The position numbers and the translations under genes were made by a program. A DNA stretch of 64,000 nt, from assembly GCA_945902775.1 (NCBI GenBank), contig CAMDMY010000003.1, positions 1-64,000 of the forward strand. The letters are read 5' to 3'. A model generated the notes under the pieces. That model saw only the letters and a list, made by a program, of their open reading frames with translations. It did no database searches and was not told the DNA's origin. The stretch comes from Chryseobacterium gleum (GTDB lineage Bacteria > Bacteroidota > Bacteroidia > Flavobacteriales_D > Crocinitomicaceae). Below, in pieces: positions 1-9,223 of this stretch. Each line of letters begins with the position of its first letter. Positions within the stretch are counted from its first letter, which is position 1.

Positions 1-932
1 TTCCCAAAATCTTCTGTAGTATGTTCTGACTTATTTCGAGCCATATCCATTTGAATAGCATCCCAAGAAAAGAAAAGTGTAATCCCTATAATCGCAGTAG
101 CTGAAGCGAGTAAACTAAATTTAACTCTAAAATGAATTAACGCCCAAACACCCACAGCGGCAAAAACACTCAACCAAGCTGCACGTGTATAAGAGAAATA
201 CAAACCGCCTAAATTTAAAGCAATGAAAAACAACAATATAGCTTGAATTAAAGGGGAATGTTTTTTTGAGAAATACAATCCAAAAACCATTGGAACAGTA
301 AAAGCAACCATTGCTCCATAAATCGTGTGATCTTTGAAAAATGGCCACATTACCCAATGCCCCTCTTTTTCGCCAAAACCATACGAAGCATGAACAACAA
401 GTGTATAAGCAATCGCAATCATCATCCCAATAACATACAACCATACAAAAGTTCGAATATTTTTAGCTTTCTGAAATACCACTGGACCATATAATAATAG
501 CGGAACCATGAACCACAAACGAGCCAATAAAAATTTAAAGGATATGATTGGTTGTGAACTAGTTATGGAAGTAACAAAAATCCAAAAAACATAGAAAAAA
601 ACCGCCCAAATAATCGGGTTTTTCCAAATTTCAACTGGGAATAATTGCTTTCGAATGTTCATCATTAACAACAAAACCATCATTCCAAAAAGTAACGGTT
701 CTGTTGGAATATACAATCCAAAACTTTGTGTATATTCTTCAATATTGATTGATAAAGGAGTTAGAAAAGCAATCGATAAAAAAGTGAAATCAGTGTAAAA
801 AATGGCCGCATAAACAGCAATTAATCCAATAGAAGCAAGCGAAAAATAAGCTTGATCATTCCAAACGAAATAAAGCGTAAGGAGGGTGTAAACTACTCCT
901 AATAAGAGGATTATGCTATTTTTCTTAAACAA
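1..932 (-). CDS. O-antigen ligase/polymerase-like multi-pass membrane protein, 3' end outside window (partial)
   Basis: Manual reverse-strand translation gives a continuous hydrophobic frame (LFKKNSIILLLGVVYTLLTLYFVWNDQAYFSLASIGLIAVYA...YFSYTRAAWLSVFAAVGVWALIHFRVKF), preceded by an in-frame TAA; likely TTG start at 930-932. Not in ORF track; the listed 127..444 ORF is another frame of the same strand. Confidence 0.7.
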   Translation of the reverse strand, partial: MFKKNSIILLLGVVYTLLTLYFVWNDQAYFSLASIGLIAVYAAIFYTDFTFLSIAFLTPLSINIEEYTQSFGLYIPTEPLLFGMMVLLLMMNIRKQLFPVEIWKNPIIWAVFFYVFWIFVTSITSSQPIISFKFLLARLWFMVPLLLYGPVVFQKAKNIRTFVWLYVIGMMIAIAYTLVVHASYGFGEKEGHWVMWPFFKDHTIYGAMVAFTVPMVFGLYFSKKHSPLIQAILLFFIALNLGGLYFSYTRAAWLSVFAAVGVWALIHFRVKFSLLASATAIIGITLFFSWDAIQMDMARNKSEHTTEDFG

Positions 933-944
933 AATTTAGAAGTA

Positions 945-1940
945 CTAAGCTTGTTTTTTCAACTCTTTGAATTTCTCGTTGATCAACAATAAGAAAACCA
1001 TAAAAACAAACGTTCCCATTGCTGCTAAAAGCACGATGATTAAACGTTTTGGCTTGTCTTTTTTATCAGCAACAACTGCTCTTTCCACAATGAATTTATG
1101 GGTAAAATTAGCATAGGCATCCGATTCAGCTTGTTCGTATGAATCTAAGAACTTCTCTAATTTCACGATTTTCTCATCACGCATTTGCTCTAATCCATCA
1201 AAACGTGCACCGTATAATAAATTTACATCTATCTGTTTTTTCAAAAATTCTCTGTCTTGTGAAGATTTAGCCTCAACAAAAGCTGTATATAAATTTGTTC
1301 TTCCTTCTATTGAAATTACTCCTTTTTCAGCTAAAGTATCCAATTGAACTAATATCGTTTTTAAATCTTGATCCAATAAATCTCTTTTACGTTTATTTAC
1401 TTCAAAAGCTGGCATTGTACGTTCATTGATCATCGTGTTTTTAACCGTATCGATTAAGTCTACAATTTTGTTTGCTATTTCAGCAGCTATTTCAGGATTT
1501 TCATCTAAAACATCAATTGATATAGAACCATAACGTGTACGTGTGAAACTGATATGTCCTTCATATTCCTTCATCATTTTGAAGTTTTTATTGACATCCG
1601 TAGAATCAATTCCATAGTGCTCCATCAATCCAAATTGAGTAATCACTTTTTCTCTAATTCGAGATGATTGAAGAATTTGAACCAATTGTTCTGCTTGTTC
1701 TTCCTCTCCAAAATCCATTGAAGATGCTTTAGCATTTCGTTGTTCCGAAAAAGAAACAGAACTAGTAGCCGCGGGAAAAACGATGGCTGTAGAAAGAAAC
1801 AAAGGTTTCATCAACATTGCTACAACTAAAGCTAAAACAGAGGCTATACCAGTTACAACGATAATAGGTTTACGCTTTTTCCAAATGAATAGCAGTAAAT
1901 TCTGTCTTTCTTTTTCAATTTCTATTTGTTCGTGCTCCAT
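945..1940 (-). CDS. Wzz/GumC-like polysaccharide chain-length determinant protein
   Basis: Two terminal TM segments flanking a coiled periplasmic region (KRKPIIVVTGIASVLALVVAMLMKPLFLSTAIVFPA ... KPKRLIIVLLAAMGTFVFMVFLLLINEKFKEL); adjacent to O-antigen ligase-like gene. Confidence 0.8.
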   Translation of the reverse strand: MEHEQIEIEKERQNLLLFIWKKRKPIIVVTGIASVLALVVAMLMKPLFLSTAIVFPAATSSVSFSEQRNAKASSMDFGEEEQAEQLVQILQSSRIREKVITQFGLMEHYGIDSTDVNKNFKMMKEYEGHISFTRTRYGSISIDVLDENPEIAAEIANKIVDLIDTVKNTMINERTMPAFEVNKRKRDLLDQDLKTILVQLDTLAEKGVISIEGRTNLYTAFVEAKSSQDREFLKKQIDVNLLYGARFDGLEQMRDEKIVKLEKFLDSYEQAESDAYANFTHKFIVERAVVADKKDKPKRLIIVLLAAMGTFVFMVFLLLINEKFKELKKQA

Positions 1941-2185
1941 AGTTTTATTGTAAACTCGCGAATTTAATCAAAATTTAGTTTGAATGAATGAAATAGCCAC
2001 GATTAGAAATGTAAACTCTAATTAAAATTTAAAAGGCGTATTCCATATGACCATTAAAAATAAATTTCTACATATGAACGAACGGTTTAGATTGGGTTTT
2101 ATTGTTAGTTATTGAGATTAAGACTGAGGTTGAGGTTGAAAAAAAGATTGATGCTAATGTCAATATTAAGAATTCTGAACAAAAA

Positions 2186-2214
2186 ATCCCCAAGTAAATA
2201 AATACTCGGGGATA
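2186..2214. terminator. Hairpin terminator-like (ATCCCC-aAGTA-loop-TACTc-GGGGAT)
   Basis: Inverted repeat aatccccaagtaaataaatactcggggat in the gap downstream of the 2270-3826 gene. Confidence 0.6.
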
Positions 2215-2269
2215 TAATCAATTTTTAACTTCCGTCAGGCTTAACCTTAACCTCAGTATAAACTATATT

Positions 2270-3826
2270 CTATAATTCAAACTTAATTCCTTGCGCTAAT
2301 GGCAAACTGTCTGAATAGTTAATTGTATTTGTTTGACGTCTCATGTATACTTTCCAAGCATCAGATCCAGACTCACGTCCACCACCTGTTTCTTTTTCAC
2401 CACCAAAAGCACCACCAATTTCAGCACCAGAAGTTCCGATGTTAACATTAGAGATTCCACAATCTGATCCAACACATGATAAGAACAATTCAGCTTCTTT
2501 CAAGTTGTTTGTCATAATTGCTGATGATAATCCTTGAGGAACACCATTTTGGATTTTGATTGCATTTTCAACACTTCCAGAATATTTCATCACGTAAAGA
2601 ATTGGTGCGAAAGTTTCATGTTGTACTACTTCATAATGATTTTCAGCAGCAACGATTGCAGGTTTAACATAGCATCCAGACTCATATCCTTCACCTGTTA
2701 AAACTCCTCCTTCTACAATGATTTTTCCTCCTTGAGCAACAGCTTGTTCCAAAGATTCAAGGTACATTTTAACAGCATCTGTATCGATAAGCGGTCCAAC
2801 GTGATTTGTTTCATCTAAAGGATTACCGATACGAAGTTGTCCATAAGCTTTCGCCATTGATTCCAACACTTTATCGTATATATCTTCGTGAACGATTAAA
2901 CGACGTGTAGTTGTACAACGTTGACCAGCAGTTCCAACAGCACCAAATACAGCACCCGGAATTACCATTTTCAAATCACAACTTGGCGCCATGATAATTG
3001 CGTTGTTTCCTCCTAATTCTAATAAAGAACTTCCTAAACGAGCACCTACTGCAGCACCAACAGATTTACCCATACGAGTTGAACCTGTTGCAGATACTAA
3101 AGGAACACGTTTGTCTTCAGCCATTAATTTTCCAATTTCAGCACCTCCAATTAACACACATGAAACTCCTTCAGGAACATCATTTGCTTCGAAAACTTCT
3201 TTGGTGATTTGTTGACAAGCGATAGCCGTCAATGGTGTTTTTTCTGATGGTTTCCAGATACAAACATCACCACAAATCCATGCCAATGCTGTATTCCAAT
3301 TCCAAACCGCAACTGGAAAATTGAAAGCAGAAATAATTCCTACTATTCCAATTGGGTGGTATTGCTCATACATTCTGTGTCCAGGACGTTCAGAGTGCAT
3401 TGTTAAACCGTATAATTGACGAGATAACCCCACTGCGAAATCACAGATGTCGATCATTTCTTGAACTTCTCCTAAACCTTCTTGTAAAGATTTCCCCATC
3501 TCATAAGAAACCAATTTCCCTAATGAATCTTTGTGAAAACGTAAACGATCAGCTAATTGACGAACGATATCTCCTCTTTTTGGTGAAGGAACTGTTCTCC
3601 ATACTTTAAAAGCTTCTTGTGCTTTCAAAACTGCTGCTTCATAATCAACTTCAGTTGCAGAATTAACAGATGCGATTAATTTTCCATCTACTGGAGAATA
3701 TGAATCGATTCTTTCTCCTCTTGTTTTTAACCATTTACTTCCTAAAGAAGCCCCATTGTTAATTTCCTCAATTCCAAATTGAGCTAAAATTTCTTGTATA
3801 CCAAGGTCTTGCAATACTTCTGCCAT
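2270..3826 (-). CDS. Aldehyde dehydrogenase, ALDH7/antiquitin-like (alpha-aminoadipic semialdehyde / piperideine-6-carboxylate dehydrogenase type)
   Basis: Full-length ALDH with LELGGNNAIIM and GTAGQRCTTTRRL catalytic region typical of ALDH7. Confidence 0.85.
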   Translation of the reverse strand: MAEVLQDLGIQEILAQFGIEEINNGASLGSKWLKTRGERIDSYSPVDGKLIASVNSATEVDYEAAVLKAQEAFKVWRTVPSPKRGDIVRQLADRLRFHKDSLGKLVSYEMGKSLQEGLGEVQEMIDICDFAVGLSRQLYGLTMHSERPGHRMYEQYHPIGIVGIISAFNFPVAVWNWNTALAWICGDVCIWKPSEKTPLTAIACQQITKEVFEANDVPEGVSCVLIGGAEIGKLMAEDKRVPLVSATGSTRMGKSVGAAVGARLGSSLLELGGNNAIIMAPSCDLKMVIPGAVFGAVGTAGQRCTTTRRLIVHEDIYDKVLESMAKAYGQLRIGNPLDETNHVGPLIDTDAVKMYLESLEQAVAQGGKIIVEGGVLTGEGYESGCYVKPAIVAAENHYEVVQHETFAPILYVMKYSGSVENAIKIQNGVPQGLSSAIMTNNLKEAELFLSCVGSDCGISNVNIGTSGAEIGGAFGGEKETGGGRESGSDAWKVYMRRQTNTINYSDSLPLAQGIKFEL

Positions 3827-4036
3827 AGCTTCGTGTTTTTTTACGTTTTTTACTCTTGTTACAAAATTAACTCAAAAAAGTGAATATTGTTAATATTTTA
3901 GTAAGACTATTTAATATTATGAATTTTTAAGAAATCTGGGGTGATTGAAAATCAAATTAATCTTGATTTTTTAAATAAATATTGAAAAGAATTTAATGTT
4001 CTTACTTAAATTGAAGTATAAAATACAAATTTACAT

Positions 4037-4270
4037 AATGGAGCGGAAAATATTTCGCACATACAGTTGCCATTAAACACAATTGGGTCGGTTATTCGGG
4101 GATTTAAAATTGGGGTTACAAAATGGTTGCGACAAAACACAAAAATTCATGATGTTTGGCAACGAAATTATTATGACATCATAATACAAACTGAAAAATC
4201 ATACTACACTATTTCTGAATACATTGAAAACAATCCTTTAAAATGGAATAGTGATAAATTTTTCAAATAA
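4037..4270 (+). pseudogene. C-terminal remnant of a REP-associated tyrosine transposase (RAYT / Y1_Tnp family)
   Basis: In-frame NGAENISHIQLPLNTIGSVIRGFKIGVTKWLRQNTKIHDVWQRNYYDIIIQTEKSYYTISEYIENNPLKWNSDKFFK matches the characteristic RAYT C-terminus; N-terminal HUH/Tyr region absent, in-frame stop just upstream. Confidence 0.8.
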
Positions 4271-4323
4271 TTAAAAATTAACACTAAAAAAGACTTTTAC
4301 AAATGCTATTTATTTTTTTCGGT

Positions 4324-4331
4324 TATATTTG
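4324..4331 (+). promoter_or_regulatory. Bacteroidota -7 box (TATATTTG, consensus TAnnTTTG)
   Basis: Match to TAnnTTTG about 50 nt upstream of the 4378 start codon. Confidence 0.5.
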
Positions 4332-4377
4332 CGACACATTACAAAATAGAAAAAATAATATTTAAAATATAAATACA

Positions 4378-4755
4378 ATGTCACAAGAAAGCACACGTTA
4401 TTCTGAAGCGGATTTAGCTGAATTCAAAGAAGTTATTTTAGTGAAATTGAAAGAAGCAAAAGAGGATCTAGAGATGTTAAATAATTCATTATCAAATGGT
4501 GATAATGGTACGGATGACACTGGTAGAACTTTCAATATGATGGAAGATGGTTCTCAAACATTGACGAAAGAAGAAACAGCTGCATTAGGAGCTCGTCAAG
4601 AGAAATTTATTCAAAGTTTGGAATTTGCATTGGCTAGAATCGAAAACAAAACATACGGTATTTGTAGAGTGACTGGAAAATTAATTCAAAAAGAACGTTT
4701 GTTATTGGTTCCTCATGCTACTTTGAGCATCGAAGCTAAAAACATGCAAAAATAA
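4378..4755 (+). CDS. TraR/DksA family zinc-finger-like protein
   Basis: C-terminal ALARIENKTYGICRVTGKLIQKERLLLVPHATLSIEAKN typical of Bacteroidota DksA/TraR-like proteins. Confidence 0.85.
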   Translation: MSQESTRYSEADLAEFKEVILVKLKEAKEDLEMLNNSLSNGDNGTDDTGRTFNMMEDGSQTLTKEETAALGARQEKFIQSLEFALARIENKTYGICRVTGKLIQKERLLLVPHATLSIEAKNMQK

Positions 4756-4762
4756 TTTCTTT

Positions 4763-5467
4763 GTGAAAAAAAATATAATAATAGTGGGGATCTTAGTTAT
4801 CCTCATTTTATTTTTAGATCAACTTTTAAAAATTTACATTAAAACGGAATTTTTACCTGGAGAGGTACGTCCTTTATTAGGGAAATGGTTGGTTTTAGAT
4901 TACATTGAAAATCCTGGAATGGCGTTCGGAACTACTTTTGGTTCAGCTATTTGGCATAAGCTTGCGCTCAGTATTTTTAGAATTTTTGCAATTGGTGCAA
5001 TTTGTTATTATTGGCATCAACAAGCGAAAAAAGGAGCTAAAATAGAATTCTTAATTGCTGTTGGATTAATATTAGCCGGTGCAACTGGAAACCTAATTGA
5101 TTCGATGTTTTATGATTTTATCTTTAAATATGATCCTTGTATGGGGTTTAATCATTCACCAGGATCAGGTATTAAAACAGATTGTGGCTTTTTTGGAACG
5201 ATTGAAACAAGACATAAAGGTTTTCTTTTAGGAAATGTAGTTGATATGTTTAAGTTTCAAGCTAGTTGGCCTCAATGGGTTCCTGTAGTTGGTGGAGGTG
5301 AAGTTTTCCCTGCTATTTGGAATGTTGCTGATTTCTCAATTTCGACTGGAATAATTCTTATATTTATTCGACAAAGAGCTTATTTCCCAAAAGATATTAA
5401 GAAAAATACGGAAGAAATTGCTCCTGAAACAATGAATGTGACAGAAGATCGAAAGGATGAAGAATAA
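4763..5467 (+). CDS. lspA: Lipoprotein signal peptidase (signal peptidase II)
   Basis: VLDYIENPGMAFGT, GATGNLIDSMFYD, FPAIWNVADFSISTG motifs; GTG start. Confidence 0.93.
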   Translation: MKKNIIIVGILVILILFLDQLLKIYIKTEFLPGEVRPLLGKWLVLDYIENPGMAFGTTFGSAIWHKLALSIFRIFAIGAICYYWHQQAKKGAKIEFLIAVGLILAGATGNLIDSMFYDFIFKYDPCMGFNHSPGSGIKTDCGFFGTIETRHKGFLLGNVVDMFKFQASWPQWVPVVGGGEVFPAIWNVADFSISTGIILIFIRQRAYFPKDIKKNTEEIAPETMNVTEDRKDEE

Positions 5468-7580
5468 ATTAGTAATTGGTTTAATACTCTTTTTTAACTC
5501 TACCAGTTGGGGACAACTAATTAATTCATTTATTACAAGTCAACAAATTCAACCTCCTGCTAATGAACAAGTTGGAAAATACAAAAAACTCGAATTTGGG
5601 TTTAAATTTGCTCCTAAAATACAATCTAAAATAGATCAGTTTATAGTTGAAAACGATACTTCAGGAATCAATCCGTACGATCCAGAACAATTAAATTTTG
5701 AAGCTGACTTCATTTCTCCAACAGGAATTCACACTAAGCGATATGGTTTTTATTATCGCCCATTCAAAGCAAATACAACCTTTGATAGATGGGAAGAAGA
5801 CACAACATCATGGCCTTTTAGAGTACGTTTTTCACCGGACGAAATTGGTAAATGGAAAGTGAAAATTGAAATTTATAGCAAGCGTCAATTATATCCTATT
5901 AACCACGAATTAGAATTTATTTGTACTGAATCCGATCATAAAGGAACATTAAAAGTTTCTAAAACAGATTCTGATGCAGACCGTTATTTGTATTACAGTG
6001 AAACCGGAGAACCTTTCTTTTCTATCTCAAACAATATTTCGAGTGGAGGTTTTTTAACCTATTTACCTTCGCAAAATAGAGATCATCTGAAAGGTGTTCA
6101 ACAATTAATCGATGTTGGAGGAAACTTTACACGATTTGATATGCAACCACAAGCAGGTCTGCCAGATTGGCCAAATATTAAAAATTACAGCGGAAAACTT
6201 GACGAAATGTTTGCCTTTGATAAAATGGTTGAATTATGTGAGAACAATGGTGTATATTTTATAGCGTTTCGTCACCATGTAGAATTAATTGATAGCTATT
6301 TTAATCCTGGAGGGTCTGATTGGAGCGGAGTAAGTTGGTATGACAATCCGTATAGATCTAGTTTACATTTAGCTAGTAAAAAAGAATATTTAACGAACGA
6401 AGAAGCGATAAAATGGCAATTGAATTCATTGCGTTATGTTTTTTCAAGATGGGGTTATAGTCCGAGTTTTAGTTTTTATGGTTATTCCGAAATCAATAAT
6501 TGGTATAGTGGGATTATTCAAGAAGAACAAAAAGAGAATCCCAAATTTGATGATAGTGAAGCAATTACGCTATTTAAAAATTGGTTTGTAAATCAACAAA
6601 ACTATATTAAATCGAATCTAAGTAAAAAAATACTATATTCAAATTCATATAGTAACATTCCGAAAGCTGAAACAAATTCAAATTTTGACGGTCTTTTCAA
6701 ACATTCTGATGTAATTTCAATTCACGATTATGCTACCAACAAAGACGGGAATTACAAAAACAGATACAATAAAATAGATGAATTTTGGAACCTATATAAA
6801 AAACCTGTTATTCTTGAAGAAATGGGTATTTCAGATAACAAGTTACGTATCTATTGTTGCACAGGAATCGAATACCACAATAGTATTTGGGCAAGCTCAA
6901 TGATGGGATCAATAGGAACCGGAATGGATTGGTGGTGGAACAGAGGTGTGCACGATTTTGGTTATCATTTAGGATTAAAACAAGTGCAGACTTTCTTTGA
7001 AGGAGAGGACTTAAGAAAAGGAGTATACAGTCCTCAAAAGTGGAGCGATTCTCCTTCGAATAATAAACGAACATTAGAAAATATAGCGCTCGTTAGTGAA
7101 AATAAAGAAAGAGCACTTGGATGGATTCATAATGCTACTTTTTATTGGCGAAATTTAGAAAAAGAATCACCTTGTATTCAAGAATTAATAAGTAAAAGCA
7201 AATTAACCTACCCTTGCTTTGTAGTTGGCGGATACGACATAAACAATGAAGGTCCAGGAGATTACGACAGAAAAAGCTATGAAGATGATTATACAAATAC
7301 AGGTGGAGCACAAGAAATTAAAAGTTCAACAAATTTTTTAGATAATCCAACTTTTGAGTTGTCAGAGTTAAAAAGTAGTTTTGGTTCAAGAAAAAATTGG
7401 TATAAAGTTGAGTTCTATGCTACCAATGGAAAGAAATTGGAAATAATTGATCAATTCACTCAAGTTGTTTCTTCAACCATTTTCTCAAAAATAAAAATTC
7501 ATACACCCGATTTAGACAAAATAAATCCAGATTACTCTTATAAAGTAAGTTATCTTGGTAAATATGAGAAAAATCGATGA
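5457..7580 (+). CDS. Secreted DUF5060-containing glycoside-hydrolase-like protein
   Basis: Signal peptide; N-terminal domain (QVGKYKKLEFGFKF...FEADFISPTGIHTKRYGFYYRPF) like DUF5060 followed by TIM-barrel-like region (VELCENNGVYFIAFRHHVEL..., KPVILEEMGI). Overlaps the lspA end by 11 bp. Confidence 0.65.
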   Translation: MKNKLVIGLILFFNSTSWGQLINSFITSQQIQPPANEQVGKYKKLEFGFKFAPKIQSKIDQFIVENDTSGINPYDPEQLNFEADFISPTGIHTKRYGFYYRPFKANTTFDRWEEDTTSWPFRVRFSPDEIGKWKVKIEIYSKRQLYPINHELEFICTESDHKGTLKVSKTDSDADRYLYYSETGEPFFSISNNISSGGFLTYLPSQNRDHLKGVQQLIDVGGNFTRFDMQPQAGLPDWPNIKNYSGKLDEMFAFDKMVELCENNGVYFIAFRHHVELIDSYFNPGGSDWSGVSWYDNPYRSSLHLASKKEYLTNEEAIKWQLNSLRYVFSRWGYSPSFSFYGYSEINNWYSGIIQEEQKENPKFDDSEAITLFKNWFVNQQNYIKSNLSKKILYSNSYSNIPKAETNSNFDGLFKHSDVISIHDYATNKDGNYKNRYNKIDEFWNLYKKPVILEEMGISDNKLRIYCCTGIEYHNSIWASSMMGSIGTGMDWWWNRGVHDFGYHLGLKQVQTFFEGEDLRKGVYSPQKWSDSPSNNKRTLENIALVSENKERALGWIHNATFYWRNLEKESPCIQELISKSKLTYPCFVVGGYDINNEGPGDYDRKSYEDDYTNTGGAQEIKSSTNFLDNPTFELSELKSSFGSRKNWYKVEFYATNGKKLEIIDQFTQVVSSTIFSKIKIHTPDLDKINPDYSYKVSYLGKYEKNR

Positions 7581-7599
7581 TAAAATAAATTCATTATCG

Positions 7600-7607
7600 T
7601 AAATTTG
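7600..7607 (+). promoter_or_regulatory. Bacteroidota -7 box (TAAATTTG)
   Basis: TAnnTTTG match 15 nt upstream of the 7622 ATG. Confidence 0.45.
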
Positions 7608-7621
7608 TAAAAAATACACAA

Positions 7622-7843
7622 ATGAACAAAGCATATTTATACATTGGAATCGCAGTTTTTGGAACATTTTTATCATGTAAACAAGCTGAAGTTGTATCTA
7701 CTCAAAAAACAGCACCTGTTGAGAATAAAAACACCAAAATAAAAACGGAAGCAAGTTCAGTTGAGCATAATGCAAAACCAGAAACATTTGAAACAGAAAA
7801 TGAACGTCCTAGACCAACTAAAACAAACACTCCAAAAAAATAA
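7622..7843 (+). CDS. Small putative lipoprotein
   Basis: N-terminal hydrophobic segment followed by lipobox-like FLSCKQ; polar low-complexity tail. Confidence 0.6.
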   Translation: MNKAYLYIGIAVFGTFLSCKQAEVVSTQKTAPVENKNTKIKTEASSVEHNAKPETFETENERPRPTKTNTPKK

Positions 7844-7992
7844 CAATCTATTAATCAGTATCTTATAGCATCTGATTTGAACTTTATATTTCTATAAACA
7901 GTTATTAACATAGGAACGTTAATGCAAAAATAAAATTGTTCATAAAAGAGCCTCTATTTTAAGTAAGTTTGTTATGTAAGAAGGTAATAAAC

Positions 7993-9009
7993 ATGTTTAA
8001 ATTAGTTTTCATAGCGGTTTTGGTTTCATTTATAGGAAATGCACAAAATTTTATCACTATAAATGATAAAATTTTTGCGGGTTTTCTATCAAATAACTTC
8101 CCTAACTGTATGAATGAAAATAAATTAGATGCTTCTTCTGAGATTATTCGTTCAACTGAAAACTTAAATTTAAACGGTCTTCAGATAGAAAATATAGAGG
8201 GAATTCAAGCATTTATTAACTTGAAATCGTTAGAGTGTTTAGAAAATAAGTTAAGTTACTTACCTCAACTTCCTTCTAATTTAGTGAAATTAGATTGTAG
8301 TATGAATCAATTAGTTGCTTTACCTACTTTACCAGTTACTCTTGAAGAATTAAGTTGTGCCGTTAATAAATTGACAAAACTTCCTAATTTACCAACTTCT
8401 TTAAAAGTATTGTATTGCAATTTCAATGAAATTACTTCATTACCATCACTACCAAATGAATTAGAATACCTAGCATGTGGATCTAACAAAATCACTTGCT
8501 TACCTACATTACCTTCAACTATTTATTTAGGTGATATCACATTAAATCCTATTAATTGTGTTGCTTCACATGCAGAATGGATGGATGAAGAAAGCTTAAA
8601 AATCCCAATTTGTGAAGAGCATGCTTCGTCTGAAAAATGTATTTGTATATCAACGTCAATATTAAGTGTTGAAAAATCAGATAGTGATGAAAATAAATCC
8701 ATTCAATTAAATTCAACGATTGTTTCAAGCACTGAGGCGAATAATTTAACTTTAATTAATTCGGATAATATTTCCATTTTCCCAAATCCTTTTGAAAAAA
8801 TAATTACTGTAAAATCAAAAGATATTATACATTCAATTCAAGTTAAAGATATTGATGGAAAAATTATTCAACTTTCAACTTTAACCAATCAATCGATTAA
8901 TTCAAATCAAATTGAATTAGACTTAACTGAATTAATTAATGGCATCTATTTTATAGAAACATCCGTTGGAAATATCATCACAATCTACAAAGTGATTAAA
9001 ACAAATTAA
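7993..9009 (+). CDS. Leucine-rich-repeat protein with T9SS type A sorting domain
   Basis: Repeated LxxLPxLPxxLxxLxCxxNxLxxLPxLP units; C-terminal ISIFPNPFEKIITVKSKD...GIYFIETSVGNIITIYKVIKTN. ATG at 7993 (MFKLVFIAVLVSF) fits better than the TTG at 7969 used in the ORF track. Confidence 0.8.
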   Translation: MFKLVFIAVLVSFIGNAQNFITINDKIFAGFLSNNFPNCMNENKLDASSEIIRSTENLNLNGLQIENIEGIQAFINLKSLECLENKLSYLPQLPSNLVKLDCSMNQLVALPTLPVTLEELSCAVNKLTKLPNLPTSLKVLYCNFNEITSLPSLPNELEYLACGSNKITCLPTLPSTIYLGDITLNPINCVASHAEWMDEESLKIPICEEHASSEKCICISTSILSVEKSDSDENKSIQLNSTIVSSTEANNLTLINSDNISIFPNPFEKIITVKSKDIIHSIQVKDIDGKIIQLSTLTNQSINSNQIELDLTELINGIYFIETSVGNIITIYKVIKTN

Positions 9010-9223
9010 TACTCGTTCTCATTTTTATAAACTTTTATAAGTGGTTATTAGATATTAATTTAATGATTTTCAGTTAAACTTTTACTTTAATACTTTAATA
9101 AAATTAATTATAAATGTATTTTAACAATACGTTAACTTCCACTTATTCATATTAAGAAAAATAATTCATTACTTTAAGAAACTATTTTGTATATTAACAT
9201 AAAAACTATTAACATTCTATACC

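Noticed and set aside
127-444. 105-aa minus-strand ORF MVVCYWDDDCDCLYTCC...
   Set aside because: Cys/Phe-rich out-of-frame reading of the O-antigen ligase-like gene.
2343-3609. Plus-strand ORFs antisense to the aldehyde dehydrogenase
   Set aside because: Low-complexity antisense shadows of a strongly conserved gene.
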